Source: Desulfobacteraceae bacterium
GTDB taxonomy: Bacteria; Desulfobacterota; Desulfobacteria; Desulfobacterales; RPRI01
Length of the DNA: 40,584 bases
Direction of reading: 5' to 3'
Assembly (NCBI GenBank): GCA_003818505.1
Contig: RPRI01000034.1
Span: 1 to 40,584 of the forward strand
Within the stretch, counting starts at the first letter, position 1. Each line of letters starts with the position of its first letter. Shown piece after piece: positions 24,393 to 33,728 of this stretch. The translations under genes were made by a program, and so were the position numbers. Under the pieces are notes generated by a model that did no database searches, was not told where the DNA came from, and saw only the letters and a list, made by a program, of their open reading frames with translations.

Positions 24393-27317
24393 CTAAACTT
24401 TCCTTTCTTTAAGATCGGTTTTAATAAAGTCTTCTAGTAACGCTTTTAATTCGATAAGTATCTTAAACCGATTTCTTTCGCGGCCTTTTTTACAACTCTT
24501 AGTCTCAGCATCGATGATGGGCATGTATTCCGATTCAATGCGCTGTCTAATCACTGCTGTGCCTAAATCTTCAATCTTGGAATCGATTTCCTGCCTGATC
24601 TTTTTCTGCCATTCCGGATTGTCGTTGAAGTTTTCAAGGGCAGTTTCCAGGCTGTTGCCCAACTTCTCAGGTTTACCTTTTTCCATCAGGAGATAATAGT
24701 TGCTGCCTTTGCTATAGATAAAAGACTGCATTTTCGAGTCGGAATAAAGATTATTCAATGAACGCGCTACAATGAATAGTCTGAACGATTCCTCTTCACC
24801 TGGCGGTTTGGGCATCAAGTCATCCCAGTCTTCGGCACCTGACCAAGTGTGAATAGGTCTGAAGGGGATTTTCTCTGCGCGGAGCTCCAGATATTTATTA
24901 TGAAGATAGTCATACTGAGCTTTATAATAGTTCATTCGGTTCATTGAATGACCTGTATAACCATGGGAGATTGTGTAAACGATCACTTCGTGAGGTGTTG
25001 AAAAATAGGCATCGCTTATTCCCTCCTGTGCTGTTTTATACTTAACAAAAAAGGCGTTAAACTTATCACGGACAGAAGGATGAACTGCCACGACACGATC
25101 TGTCATATAAAGCGATTCCTGTTTGCTATCATCCATTGGAAAAAGGGGCGAGCCTAAGGCCATAACTGAAGCCATAAGATCATCTCTGTCCTTTCCCTCA
25201 GTATAGAAACGTTCAATCACTTTCAAAATATCTAGATCTTTGATTTTATCGTGAACTTCATCTGTAATCGCGGATATAGCTTTGGGAAGCCAATCCTTAT
25301 CCTTGGTCATGGTATCATTGAGCAATGCTTTTTCCCGCCAATACTTTCTTGCCCGAAGAGCTATTGAAGATATAACTTCGTTGCTAAAAAATTCGCTATA
25401 AAGAGCTTTTACATTTGAAGAAGTTACAATACTAAATCTATTACCGGCGCTTCGTTTATTGATTTCGGACATACTATCTATCTTCGCAATGAGATCAATG
25501 ATGATATCTTTAGTATTTTTCAACCTTGAAAGGTATGCATCCTCAACGACTTTCCAATCTTTTAACAATTTATCACAATTCGTCAGGAGATTATCATACA
25601 GTTTGGTTCCTTCTTCTTGAGCCCAGACGACTACCTGCTGATTCAACAAAGCTTCAAGATCTCCGCCATATGACGTTGTGGCGCATTGCATGCGGCTTTT
25701 CCTTCCAAAAAAACCGCTCGCGGCTGCTTCCGAAACAGTTGATATTCCATAATTAACTTTTTCCTCAGACTTTGACAGTTTCTTTCTTCCCGCATCAAGT
25801 TCCTGAGTTAGAGCTTCCCTCTGCTTTTTCAAGAGATCATTGAGTGATCGGGAAAAGTACAGAGCTTCGCCAATTGAAGTATCTCTGATTTTTTCTTCAA
25901 AGGTTGCTTGTAGATTCAATATGACTTTTTGCAGATGAACAGAGGCATTGCCCTCGATTTTAGGTTTGATTGTTTCTTTAATAGCGCGCAGCTTATTATC
26001 TTTAATGCTTTTACATGCCTTCCCATATTCAGTTCGTTTAAGATTCGACAGATCACCTTCCACATCAAGAGGCACACGTATCGCATGTCCCTCTTTATCT
26101 TTTCTCAGTGCTTCCTGAAGTTGATCCGTGTCAACTTCAGGAAGACCCTGGCATACGATCCATTTTTCAATTTCCGACATGTTATTGGAACTTGCTATTT
26201 CATCACTGATTGCTTTTCTGATAATAGAATAAGTGTATAAATCAGCGATCTCATCATAGGGAAGGCCGAATCTTACCACGCCTATTGAGGAAAAAACGCG
26301 CGGCATATTGCCATGACCGGGCGTGTCAATACGCCTGTTCTCTCCATCTTGAACTTTTGGTGCCCCACCTTTTGTGCGAAGCGGCGTTTGAATTTCAAAA
26401 AGAAGGTAGCTCTTTACCATTGCTCCGAGTTCCTCCATCGTATTAACGACAGGTTTTCCCTTTTTATTACGGTCTGTAATTAAGAAAATATGATGGGGCA
26501 TATGTTGAGAACTGATTTCTAATTTTTTTAAACCGGCTCCCTCGATTCCATATGATATTAATTCCTGTTTTCCCCTGATAAAGTGAAAGATTTCTTTAAG
26601 CGATGAATATGTATTTGCATAAAACTCCGGATAGTCAGTTGGCGGTGCCTCACCTTCGAGGGCTTCCGGCGTAGCCAGAATGGCCTGAAGTATATGATTT
26701 TGGCCAAGTTGGCTTGATAAATAACTTCTTGTTATGGCTAAAAGATCAATAAATAAACCGGCGCCTGTTCCACCCGCAAGACTGGTAATGACATATACTT
26801 TCGGAGATATGTTTACGTTGAAATTTTGCCTGAAACCATTTATTCTGTTGAAGGCACTATTCAGGTTATTATAGAAGGCTGTCAAGCTTGCGGGAAAGAG
26901 AAATGCGATTCTCCCCACAGATCGAACTTTGTTTGCCGCCAGGATCGAACCAGCATCCCAACTGCCGGCAAGTTCCCTAAACCAGCCGAGATAAGGCGAA
27001 TATACAGGGTCCTTGGAGACTGCATTGGGTGAAATGCCGACGGCAAGTGATGTGTATTCCACTTCCGTGAGAATATCGTTCTGATCGCGTGGATGGGTGT
27101 CAAGGCCCATAAACGCAAAGCCATCCTTTATGGATTGATCAGGAATCAACTTGTCTATATCGGCTTTGAGACTTCTGATGATACTGCACCCAAATCCACC
27201 AGCACCTATGTATATGATCGGCCTGAATGATGCTTCTTTGCTGAGGTCCTCCCATGCCGCATTGATCGGTTTGTTGGCTATTTTATCCTTCAATACATCA
27301 TCCCAGAAATCGTTCAT
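24393..27317 (-). CDS. Tubulin/FtsZ-superfamily GTPase (Tubulin_2 type)
   Basis: This protein of about 974 residues starts at the ATG at 27317. It is preferred to the ATG at 27326, which is one base from AGGAGG. The N-terminal ~400 residues are a tubulin-like domain: PIIYIGAGGFGCSII (glycine-rich loop, near 33-47) and SLAGGTGAGLF (the tubulin signature GGGTGSG equivalent, near 180-190). A long helical C-terminal half with coiled-coil segments follows. Proteins of this kind form filaments and have been predicted, with neighbouring vWA proteins, to remodel membranes. It is cytoplasmic, with no TM helix. The vWA gene ends 15 bp upstream. Confidence 0.88.
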   Translation of the reverse strand: MNDFWDDVLKDKIANKPINAAWEDLSKEASFRPIIYIGAGGFGCSIIRSLKADIDKLIPDQSIKDGFAFMGLDTHPRDQNDILTEVEYTSLAVGISPNAVSKDPVYSPYLGWFRELAGSWDAGSILAANKVRSVGRIAFLFPASLTAFYNNLNSAFNRINGFRQNFNVNISPKVYVITSLAGGTGAGLFIDLLAITRSYLSSQLGQNHILQAILATPEALEGEAPPTDYPEFYANTYSSLKEIFHFIRGKQELISYGIEGAGLKKLEISSQHMPHHIFLITDRNKKGKPVVNTMEELGAMVKSYLLFEIQTPLRTKGGAPKVQDGENRRIDTPGHGNMPRVFSSIGVVRFGLPYDEIADLYTYSIIRKAISDEIASSNNMSEIEKWIVCQGLPEVDTDQLQEALRKDKEGHAIRVPLDVEGDLSNLKRTEYGKACKSIKDNKLRAIKETIKPKIEGNASVHLQKVILNLQATFEEKIRDTSIGEALYFSRSLNDLLKKQREALTQELDAGRKKLSKSEEKVNYGISTVSEAAASGFFGRKSRMQCATTSYGGDLEALLNQQVVVWAQEEGTKLYDNLLTNCDKLLKDWKVVEDAYLSRLKNTKDIIIDLIAKIDSMSEINKRSAGNRFSIVTSSNVKALYSEFFSNEVISSIALRARKYWREKALLNDTMTKDKDWLPKAISAITDEVHDKIKDLDILKVIERFYTEGKDRDDLMASVMALGSPLFPMDDSKQESLYMTDRVVAVHPSVRDKFNAFFVKYKTAQEGISDAYFSTPHEVIVYTISHGYTGHSMNRMNYYKAQYDYLHNKYLELRAEKIPFRPIHTWSGAEDWDDLMPKPPGEEESFRLFIVARSLNNLYSDSKMQSFIYSKGSNYYLLMEKGKPEKLGNSLETALENFNDNPEWQKKIRQEIDSKIEDLGTAVIRQRIESEYMPIIDAETKSCKKGRERNRFKILIELKALLEDFIKTDLKERKV

Positions 27318-27331
27318 ATCTTGCATACCTC

Positions 27332-29530
27332 CTATTTGATATGTTCATAAGTAAATTCATAATCGCTTATTTTGATATTCAGTCCATGGGAAAGCTGGTA
27401 ACTGGAACACGGCCGCCGCTCGATGTCTATTCCGACATCAGGATTACAGACAATGAATGTATGGTTCGACTCAGCAGGACTTGTATTTTTAATATAGTCG
27501 CCGCCAAATCGATGAAAGAGAAGTTCGGCCTTCATCGTTTGCGGCAGACCGGCAAGCCTTAAATCAGTACCGGTCTGTCCTATTGTTATGACATTCTTTT
27601 TCCAATGCAAAAATTTATTCCAAACGCCGCACTTCAAGGAGCTGAGTTTAATATCATTTAAAAGTGGTGTACCAGGTGGGTAATTGACGGGTCTGAGTAC
27701 ACCAACAGGCGTCTTTAGATAACCCCAGTAAATCACCAGCAAGATTAAAATAATTGCCAAAATCATCATCATGGTGATGGCAAACCATGTTAATTTTTCC
27801 CAAATACTCGGTACATGCACGCTAAAATCAACCGAGGCACGCTGTCCTTTATCGGATGTAAAAAGAATTTCCCCTTCAAAATCTCCCCAGCATCCTTTTT
27901 CAGGAACCGTCAAACGCAAAGGACGCGCTAAAGATTGTCCTGTTCGAATAACAAACGCATCCCCTTTTACCAGAGGCAGTTTTTCTTTGACATCCCCGCA
28001 TCGACTGGCATTTTTTATGGCACTGTTTACACTTATCCTGACTGTTTCATCCAATCCCGAATGAACTTTTACAAGTTGTTCTTTTTGTTGCCCCTGGTTT
28101 AAATCACCGTACGTTATATTTTGCGGCTCGACATAAAATCGCGGTAAGATTTCCGTGATGAACTCTTTACTCTGCCTGGGAAGTAAGTCATTATTGTCTT
28201 TGTCCTTGGCGAGAAGGGTAAATTTTATCCGCGCCTTTCCGGGTGCTTTGATGACATACTCAAACAAAAAAGCATCTTTGCTTTCCTGCAAATCAAATGG
28301 ACCTTCTTTTGAATTACCGAGAGCTATTTCAGCTATGACTCTTGGATTTCGTTTTAGATACTCGCGTGCATCCTGCCTGTTAATCTGAACGAATGCATTT
28401 GCTTTTAAAGGTTCACCGTAGGAATATTTTTCTTTAATGCCCGTAATGACCAGATCCAATGTGCTTTTCCCAACGGCCAATAATCGGTATGGGCCGGAAC
28501 CATCTTTGAAGCCGTAGATCCATCTTCCGGGTGGCGCTTTTTCCTTTAGCATGGCCACTTTTAAATTAGGGTGCGTTCCCTGAAGGATCAGTTCATCCTT
28601 ACTTCCACCTTCGGGTCTGACATAGAAATCCGCCGGGTTTTCAGTCAGGGCGATAAAAGCAATATCCTTCAGGTAAGCATCCATGGCGATACTATCGCGC
28701 GAACCGGCGGCGATATTTCCCTGCTCAGACTTCAATATAATTTTATTCTTCCAGTAATGAAGCAGACCGACAAAGGTCTCCATCAGATCGATGGCCTTAT
28801 TCGCGTAAAAATAATGAGATTCCGTTTTGATCTCGCTGGATTCGTCTGCCAGATATTTTAGAAATTCACGATCGGCATCTGCGCTAAATCCAACACAATA
28901 AACCTGAACCCCGTCTTTTTTCAATTCAGGCAATATATTGGTCTCAATGATTCGCTTCGCCACAGGAGACAATATGTTCCTGTAGATCTCGTTGATTTTT
29001 CTCACATCGCTTTTATTTTTGCCCCGTATGGCCAGACGATATTGAATGTTATAAGGTGCATAACTTTCGCTGAGGGGATTAGGATCAAAGACACCGTCGG
29101 ATAGAAGGAATATAACCTTGTCCGATTCCTGTGGCGCCTTTTTGAATAACTGTGCGGCTGCTTCTAACCCGGCCCGAAAATCGGTAAAACCCCCTTCGTT
29201 GCCGATCTTATTTAGTAAATCGAAGATACCCGTTCTCTCCGAGGCGGCTTTCCAATCGCTTATGATGTTTGGCTCAGCGTCAAATTCCACAATTGCGATC
29301 CTGTCTTCAGCCGATAAAAGGGATACAATAGATTGTGACGCCAGTTTCCGGAAACCATCGGGATCTGTTTTTTTCATGCTTCCCGATGAATCCATCAATA
29401 AAACAACGTATAGAGGCTTTGTTTCAGGAGAGACTTGTTCATTATGGCTTGCTGCCGGAGCATATTGCGGAACAAGAAGGAATGGCAGGCAGAGATAAAA
29501 AAATATTGAGCAATAATTAAATTTCTTCAT
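27332..29530 (-). CDS. Membrane-anchored von Willebrand factor A protein with FHA-like tail
   Basis: This 732-residue protein has a signal peptide (1-27) and a periplasmic vWA domain (~38-240). All MIDAS residues are intact: DSSGS at 47-51, T116 and D145. A beta-rich middle region follows, then a TM helix at ~575-600. A cytoplasmic C-terminal domain contains VITIGQTGTDLRLAG and NPDVGIDIERRP, which resembles an FHA-type fold. It could link a metal-dependent ligand outside to the tubulin polymer inside. It is the first gene of the operon, behind a good promoter. The assignment of the FHA-like domain is inference. Confidence 0.87.
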   Translation of the reverse strand: MKKFNYCSIFFYLCLPFLLVPQYAPAASHNEQVSPETKPLYVVLLMDSSGSMKKTDPDGFRKLASQSIVSLLSAEDRIAIVEFDAEPNIISDWKAASERTGIFDLLNKIGNEGGFTDFRAGLEAAAQLFKKAPQESDKVIFLLSDGVFDPNPLSESYAPYNIQYRLAIRGKNKSDVRKINEIYRNILSPVAKRIIETNILPELKKDGVQVYCVGFSADADREFLKYLADESSEIKTESHYFYANKAIDLMETFVGLLHYWKNKIILKSEQGNIAAGSRDSIAMDAYLKDIAFIALTENPADFYVRPEGGSKDELILQGTHPNLKVAMLKEKAPPGRWIYGFKDGSGPYRLLAVGKSTLDLVITGIKEKYSYGEPLKANAFVQINRQDAREYLKRNPRVIAEIALGNSKEGPFDLQESKDAFLFEYVIKAPGKARIKFTLLAKDKDNNDLLPRQSKEFITEILPRFYVEPQNITYGDLNQGQQKEQLVKVHSGLDETVRISVNSAIKNASRCGDVKEKLPLVKGDAFVIRTGQSLARPLRLTVPEKGCWGDFEGEILFTSDKGQRASVDFSVHVPSIWEKLTWFAITMMMILAIILILLVIYWGYLKTPVGVLRPVNYPPGTPLLNDIKLSSLKCGVWNKFLHWKKNVITIGQTGTDLRLAGLPQTMKAELLFHRFGGDYIKNTSPAESNHTFIVCNPDVGIDIERRPCSSYQLSHGLNIKISDYEFTYEHIK

Positions 29531-29624
29531 GAAACCCCTTTGATCAGAATCTCATCATTCGAATTGCCTGAATGAGGTTCATGCCTGCATAAATAATTCT
29601 ATTTAAAAGAAAATTGCCGCACCG

Positions 29625-29654
29625 AGTATAAGTAACCCCTTATGATAATGTCAA
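29625..29654 (-). promoter_or_regulatory. Sigma70-type promoter of the vWA/tubulin operon
   Basis: On the minus strand a perfect TTGACA (29649-29654) and TATACT (29625-29630) are 18 bp apart, about 95 bp before the vWA start codon. The vWA start is separated by 222 bp from the upstream pseudogene, so this operon has its own transcription start. The rest of the gap (29531-29752) is AT-rich with no gene. Confidence 0.68.
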
Positions 29655-29752
29655 GTTTTATCTCTAAAAAATTCGGAATATTATAACATAATTTTAAAAT
29701 TATAATTTATAAAAATATAAACGTCATAATTTTCAAAATATAACACTACCTT

Positions 29753-30043
29753 TTATTCATCCTTATTAAATAATTCCTTTATGACCGTTACTAACAAACT
29801 TATCCATCCGATTATTAATACTATTAAGACAGCAGCTTGCGATAGATTAAGAGAAATATTAGAACTCACACGATCTGCCAACAGCCAGAAAGCGATAACG
29901 GTTATAACTAATAATACAAATAATATAATATTATTTCTAATAAAATTAAGTATATAGATTCATTTTTTGCAGCGTACTTTTTCTTCGATTCCTTTTTCAA
30001 GACTTTTTAATTTAGTATCTGTATTTTCAGTTGATGCACTCAT
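29753..30043 (-). pseudogene. Small two-TM protein gene with in-frame TGA
   Basis: The ATG at 30043 follows GAGG by about 10 bases and lies 12 bp beyond the preceding gene. The frame encodes 27 residues (MSASTENTD... ending KVRCKK), then TGA at 29960-29962. It continues open in the same frame for 68 codons with two hydrophobic helices (NNIILFVLLVITVIAFWLL and AAVLIVLIIGWISLLVTVI) before TAA at 29753. A nonsense mutation is the simplest reading. A selenocysteine or readthrough codon cannot be excluded but no SECIS-like hairpin is evident. Confidence 0.66.
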
Positions 30044-30055
30044 TAATGTACAACC

Positions 30056-31864
30056 TCACTTTCTTACTATAGCAGAATAGAGATAGGAAATAAAAACACC
30101 AAGGTGAAACAAACCCATGCCCGATGCTATTATATTAAGAGCTAACTCAGGTGTATCCTTCTTTGGTTCTCCTGGATTAGCACATATGAAAGCATTCCAT
30201 GCGGAAGAAGCGGCACCCCATAAATCATTAATATTAACGTTTACGAACCATAATCCCCAAAACGCAACAAACCAAATGATTAACATTACAATGAAATTCG
30301 CAGGCTTCGCCATTAACCATTCCGCATATCCCATAAATAATGAAGCAATAAAATCAAATGGATTTGCCGCTTGTTTAAAACGCAAAAACCGATGCCATGA
30401 ACGAATTTTTGCCAGACACTTCAACTCTTCGTCAAATTGGCCGGCTTCACGAAATACTAACATTAAGCGGTTCCCTATACCAACCAAGGCGTCTAGTTCT
30501 GATGCCTTCCTCAGATTTTTTTCAAAGAATCGTGATGCTACGGCAACTTCTCGCATCAATTCTTCAAATCGTTTGCTCAAATCAAAATGATGGCCCACAC
30601 CAAGGAATGCAACTTCGGCACGTGCTTCGAATTCATGCTTTAGACTCAAGGCCTGCAAGGATAGAGTGGGAGTCTTGTAGCAAAGCAATTCCAAGGCATC
30701 ATTTGCAAGTACTGCACCGCGAATGCATTCTTCAACAGTATTAGATGAATTACGCATATTGTCAGCTCTGCACAACAAATTCTGGGCAATTAGCATAATT
30801 ATACCTGGTGCGCTGTGTCCATTGTTTATTTGGTCTTTTTCGTTTAAATGCGGCCAATAAAAACTTGGAGCATAACCGCGTTGTCTTTTAACTTTTTCTT
30901 CAATGCCGGGAATTAAACGCTTAAACAGACCTGCTCTGGTCCATAAATCAAATAATCCACCGACAGGCTTCTGAACATATCCAAAACCTTTTGGTTTGTA
31001 ACTTTTTACATAATTTTTATTATGTTGTAATTTTTGACTGTCAATCCCCGAATAGCCACTTGTTACAATGATACGGAATTTCGATTTTTCATTAATGTTT
31101 TTCAGAAGAGGACATTGTTTAGCCCTATCAACTTCAAAATTTGAAAGATGAAAATCATTGTTTCCTAGTTTATCAGGAAAATTGAGATTTACGTCTTCTA
31201 ATAACAGAGAAAATCCGTGTCCATCTTTACCCTCATCCCCAAAAAGGTTCTCCATAAGCGCCCATGATCTTACTGCATCAGCCCGATAACCAAAACGGTA
31301 GGCGGCGTAGGCATGAAAGTAAGAATAACTTAACTCCTCATCTATAGCTGCCGCGCATTCTTTTCTATCAGGCAAATCAATTTTAGCATTTTTGCGAATG
31401 AAGTTACGCAGTCCTGTGGCATCGAATAACGGATCTCTCAGCGGTTTCATAAAAAGTGCGTGCAATGCATGATCATCCATTGGAAAATCAGTTCTATTTC
31501 CATCATAATTTCCGAATAACCATTTTATTTCCGGAAATGTAAGAATGAGCATTGCTATTAAAGAATTCCATATTGCTCCATCATTAAGCACAGGATTTAA
31601 ACGTTTAAGATTAACAGAATCAACAAGAATCATTACATCGTTGAGCGGAACATTATCAGAATCAAGAGTTGCAGCATTAAAAATACGGTCGATTAAAGAT
31701 TTGTATGCCAGTACCTTATTCTCTGCAAGTCCCACTAAATTATCTTCCCAGATAATCCGACGTTTATCATTATTATCTATAAGGTCCTCTCCTATAAGAT
31801 CGAGAAATGAAGCAAGGGCATTTGCTGTGATATGTGATTGGGCTAGAATTATATAACGTGGCAT
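30056..31864 (-). CDS. Large membrane protein with receiver-like elements, unknown
   Basis: No family is recognised for this 602-residue protein. The N-terminal ~130 residues look alpha/beta (YIILAQS, then VMILVDSVNLKRL). Residues ~195-310 carry strands spaced like a receiver domain: GFSLLLEDVNLNFPD, FRIIVTSGYSG and GFGYVQKPVGG, with Asp, Ser/Thr and Lys in the expected order. A helical region follows, then two or three TM helices in the last 120 residues (FIVMLIIWFVAFWGLWF and a C-terminal one). It may be a membrane effector or output subunit. It follows the AAA+ protein after 27 bp. Confidence 0.7.
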   Translation of the reverse strand: MPRYIILAQSHITANALASFLDLIGEDLIDNNDKRRIIWEDNLVGLAENKVLAYKSLIDRIFNAATLDSDNVPLNDVMILVDSVNLKRLNPVLNDGAIWNSLIAMLILTFPEIKWLFGNYDGNRTDFPMDDHALHALFMKPLRDPLFDATGLRNFIRKNAKIDLPDRKECAAAIDEELSYSYFHAYAAYRFGYRADAVRSWALMENLFGDEGKDGHGFSLLLEDVNLNFPDKLGNNDFHLSNFEVDRAKQCPLLKNINEKSKFRIIVTSGYSGIDSQKLQHNKNYVKSYKPKGFGYVQKPVGGLFDLWTRAGLFKRLIPGIEEKVKRQRGYAPSFYWPHLNEKDQINNGHSAPGIIMLIAQNLLCRADNMRNSSNTVEECIRGAVLANDALELLCYKTPTLSLQALSLKHEFEARAEVAFLGVGHHFDLSKRFEELMREVAVASRFFEKNLRKASELDALVGIGNRLMLVFREAGQFDEELKCLAKIRSWHRFLRFKQAANPFDFIASLFMGYAEWLMAKPANFIVMLIIWFVAFWGLWFVNVNINDLWGAASSAWNAFICANPGEPKKDTPELALNIIASGMGLFHLGVFISYLYSAIVRK

Positions 31865-31891
31865 ATATAAATGTACCTGTGCTTTATTTGA

Positions 31892-33724
31892 TTATACTTC
31901 TCGTTTACGTGGAAGAAGACGACGTTTACGAGGTTTACCCCGTTGGAGAGTTGCCTGTTTATATGCATCGCGAAGATCATCTTTCAAATCATTATCCAAT
32001 GGCCCGAGAATTCTTTTGATAATGTCATATGCTTCCACAGCCGTCAGAGAAGAATCGCCTGTCATTAGTTTCAATGCCGGATGAATCTGGATTATGCCTG
32101 CCGGATTACTTGTACGGTCTTTTGTCGCTATGAGCGCAGCTTTCAGACAATTTGCCAGTAAACGGAGATTTGCATACTCAATATCCCCAAGGCAGCCTGC
32201 CCACTGCATAATATTATCCATGCCAAAATGAACATCGACCTGCATTTTTAGAATCTTATCCAAATCTGTTGCAGGCGCTATATAATCTCTTGTTTGAATT
32301 TCTTCTGCCTTTATATTTGTAGCATGGGCTTGAATTTTATTCTTATCTAACTGCGAGGTAATCACGAGATGCCGTGGCACCAGATGTTCCACATCTGGAT
32401 TACCATTCACCGCATTAAACAGACATGTTTGCAGTTCTCTGACGTTTCCGAGCCAATCATATGACATCAATTTTTCAATAGCATCTTTTGTGATTTCCCG
32501 CTTCAGAGCCCCCTTGTGATTTTTCTCAGCGATACGCACAAACACCTCGGCTAGAATCGGGATATCTGTCTTGCGGTCACGAAGAGGCGGTAGAATAATA
32601 GTCCCGCCAAAACGCAGGCGGTCGAGCAAGTCTGAACGGAACCCGCTATCACTGTTTTCCAAATCAACATTCGTCGCGGAAATGAATCGAATGTTAATGT
32701 CTTTAGGCTTGCGGGCGCCAACAGGTGTAATTTGTCTATCCTGTAAAACCCGTAATACAGCTGCTTGCACCTCCTGGGGCATGTCCGCAATTTCATCCAG
32801 GAACAGGTCTCCACCGTCTGCAGCTTCAATAAGTCCGATCTTACCGTCAACATCTGTCGCTGTTCTTGGACTGATTCCAAAAAGTTCTGAAGCAAACATA
32901 CTGGACGACAGCACAGCAGAATTAACAGTTACAAACGTTCTCTTTGCATTCTCGCGATCGTTAGCCACGCTATTAATGTATTGACTGAATAATTCCTTAC
33001 CCGTACCGCGTTCGCCTCTTATAAGAATATTTTCACGATGGCGAGCCGAGCGTCTCGCTTCGCGAAGGGCCAATAGAACTGGAAGTGAGTTACCTACAAT
33101 TCTGCCCGATGAATCCGGCAACAATCCATGATGCCAGAGGGCATCCTGAAGAATTTCCGGCCCGCGCAAATCTGCCCTGTCGATGAATCCGACGGCACCC
33201 CGTCTGGTAAATTCCAGACTGACTTCTTCGCGCGGTTTACTCGAAAGAATCATCACAGGTAGATCGGGAAATTCTTTATGAATTGCATCCAGCAGGGTCA
33301 AGCCGAAGTATGTCCGAAAATCATCGTCACCTGAATGGCCTTCCGGCATTCCCTGCATACGGCGGTTGCTTTCCTCTGTTACTTTTCCCGTATAGAAACA
33401 CAAATCAAGTAGAATCAGCGCCCAGGGAACTTCGCCTTTTGCAAAAGCCTCCACCCAACCCGACCGGACGACCGCCAATGTACCGGCCAAATCATTTTCC
33501 ACAACCGTATCTACATTCGCAACTGATGGCGTCTGACCGCGAAAGAATATTGCTTCGGCAGCAGGCTTCACAATCTTCTGTTTGCTAGACCTCGCAGCCA
33601 CATCGCCTGTTAGATCCCGCCACAGAAAATGCGCGCAAAGATTCTCCCGTTCTTTGTTGACACCATTTATGGTGTTTCTACCAAACAAATCATCAATAAC
33701 TAAAATACGCGGTAAACCATCCAT
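31892..33724 (-). CDS. NtrC-like AAA+ protein with atypical receiver and lost GAFTGA loop
   Basis: Residues ~1-205 of this 610-residue protein are a receiver-like domain with a long insert: ILVIDDLFG, ALILLDLCF, PVMILSSKP and VGFIDRADL, where the usual Lys is not conserved. The AAA+ domain (~210-450) has Walker A RGERGTGKE (about 238), Walker B GGDLFLDEI (about 305) and an arginine-finger region RSDLLDRL. The sigma54-contacting GAFTGA loop is replaced: after ELFG come ISPRTATDVDG. There is no Fis-type helix-turn-helix, only a basic tail. It therefore probably remodels a partner rather than activating sigma54. Confidence 0.85.
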   Translation of the reverse strand: MDGLPRILVIDDLFGRNTINGVNKERENLCAHFLWRDLTGDVAARSSKQKIVKPAAEAIFFRGQTPSVANVDTVVENDLAGTLAVVRSGWVEAFAKGEVPWALILLDLCFYTGKVTEESNRRMQGMPEGHSGDDDFRTYFGLTLLDAIHKEFPDLPVMILSSKPREEVSLEFTRRGAVGFIDRADLRGPEILQDALWHHGLLPDSSGRIVGNSLPVLLALREARRSARHRENILIRGERGTGKELFSQYINSVANDRENAKRTFVTVNSAVLSSSMFASELFGISPRTATDVDGKIGLIEAADGGDLFLDEIADMPQEVQAAVLRVLQDRQITPVGARKPKDINIRFISATNVDLENSDSGFRSDLLDRLRFGGTIILPPLRDRKTDIPILAEVFVRIAEKNHKGALKREITKDAIEKLMSYDWLGNVRELQTCLFNAVNGNPDVEHLVPRHLVITSQLDKNKIQAHATNIKAEEIQTRDYIAPATDLDKILKMQVDVHFGMDNIMQWAGCLGDIEYANLRLLANCLKAALIATKDRTSNPAGIIQIHPALKLMTGDSSLTAVEAYDIIKRILGPLDNDLKDDLRDAYKQATLQRGKPRKRRLLPRKREV

Positions 33725-33728
33725 AAAT

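Noticed and set aside
29960..29962. Selenocysteine codon
   Set aside because: No SECIS-like hairpin is evident just downstream, and the protein has no redox motif. A nonsense mutation is simpler.
30117..30590. Plus-strand frame of 157 codons
   Set aside because: Antisense shadow of the 602-residue membrane protein.
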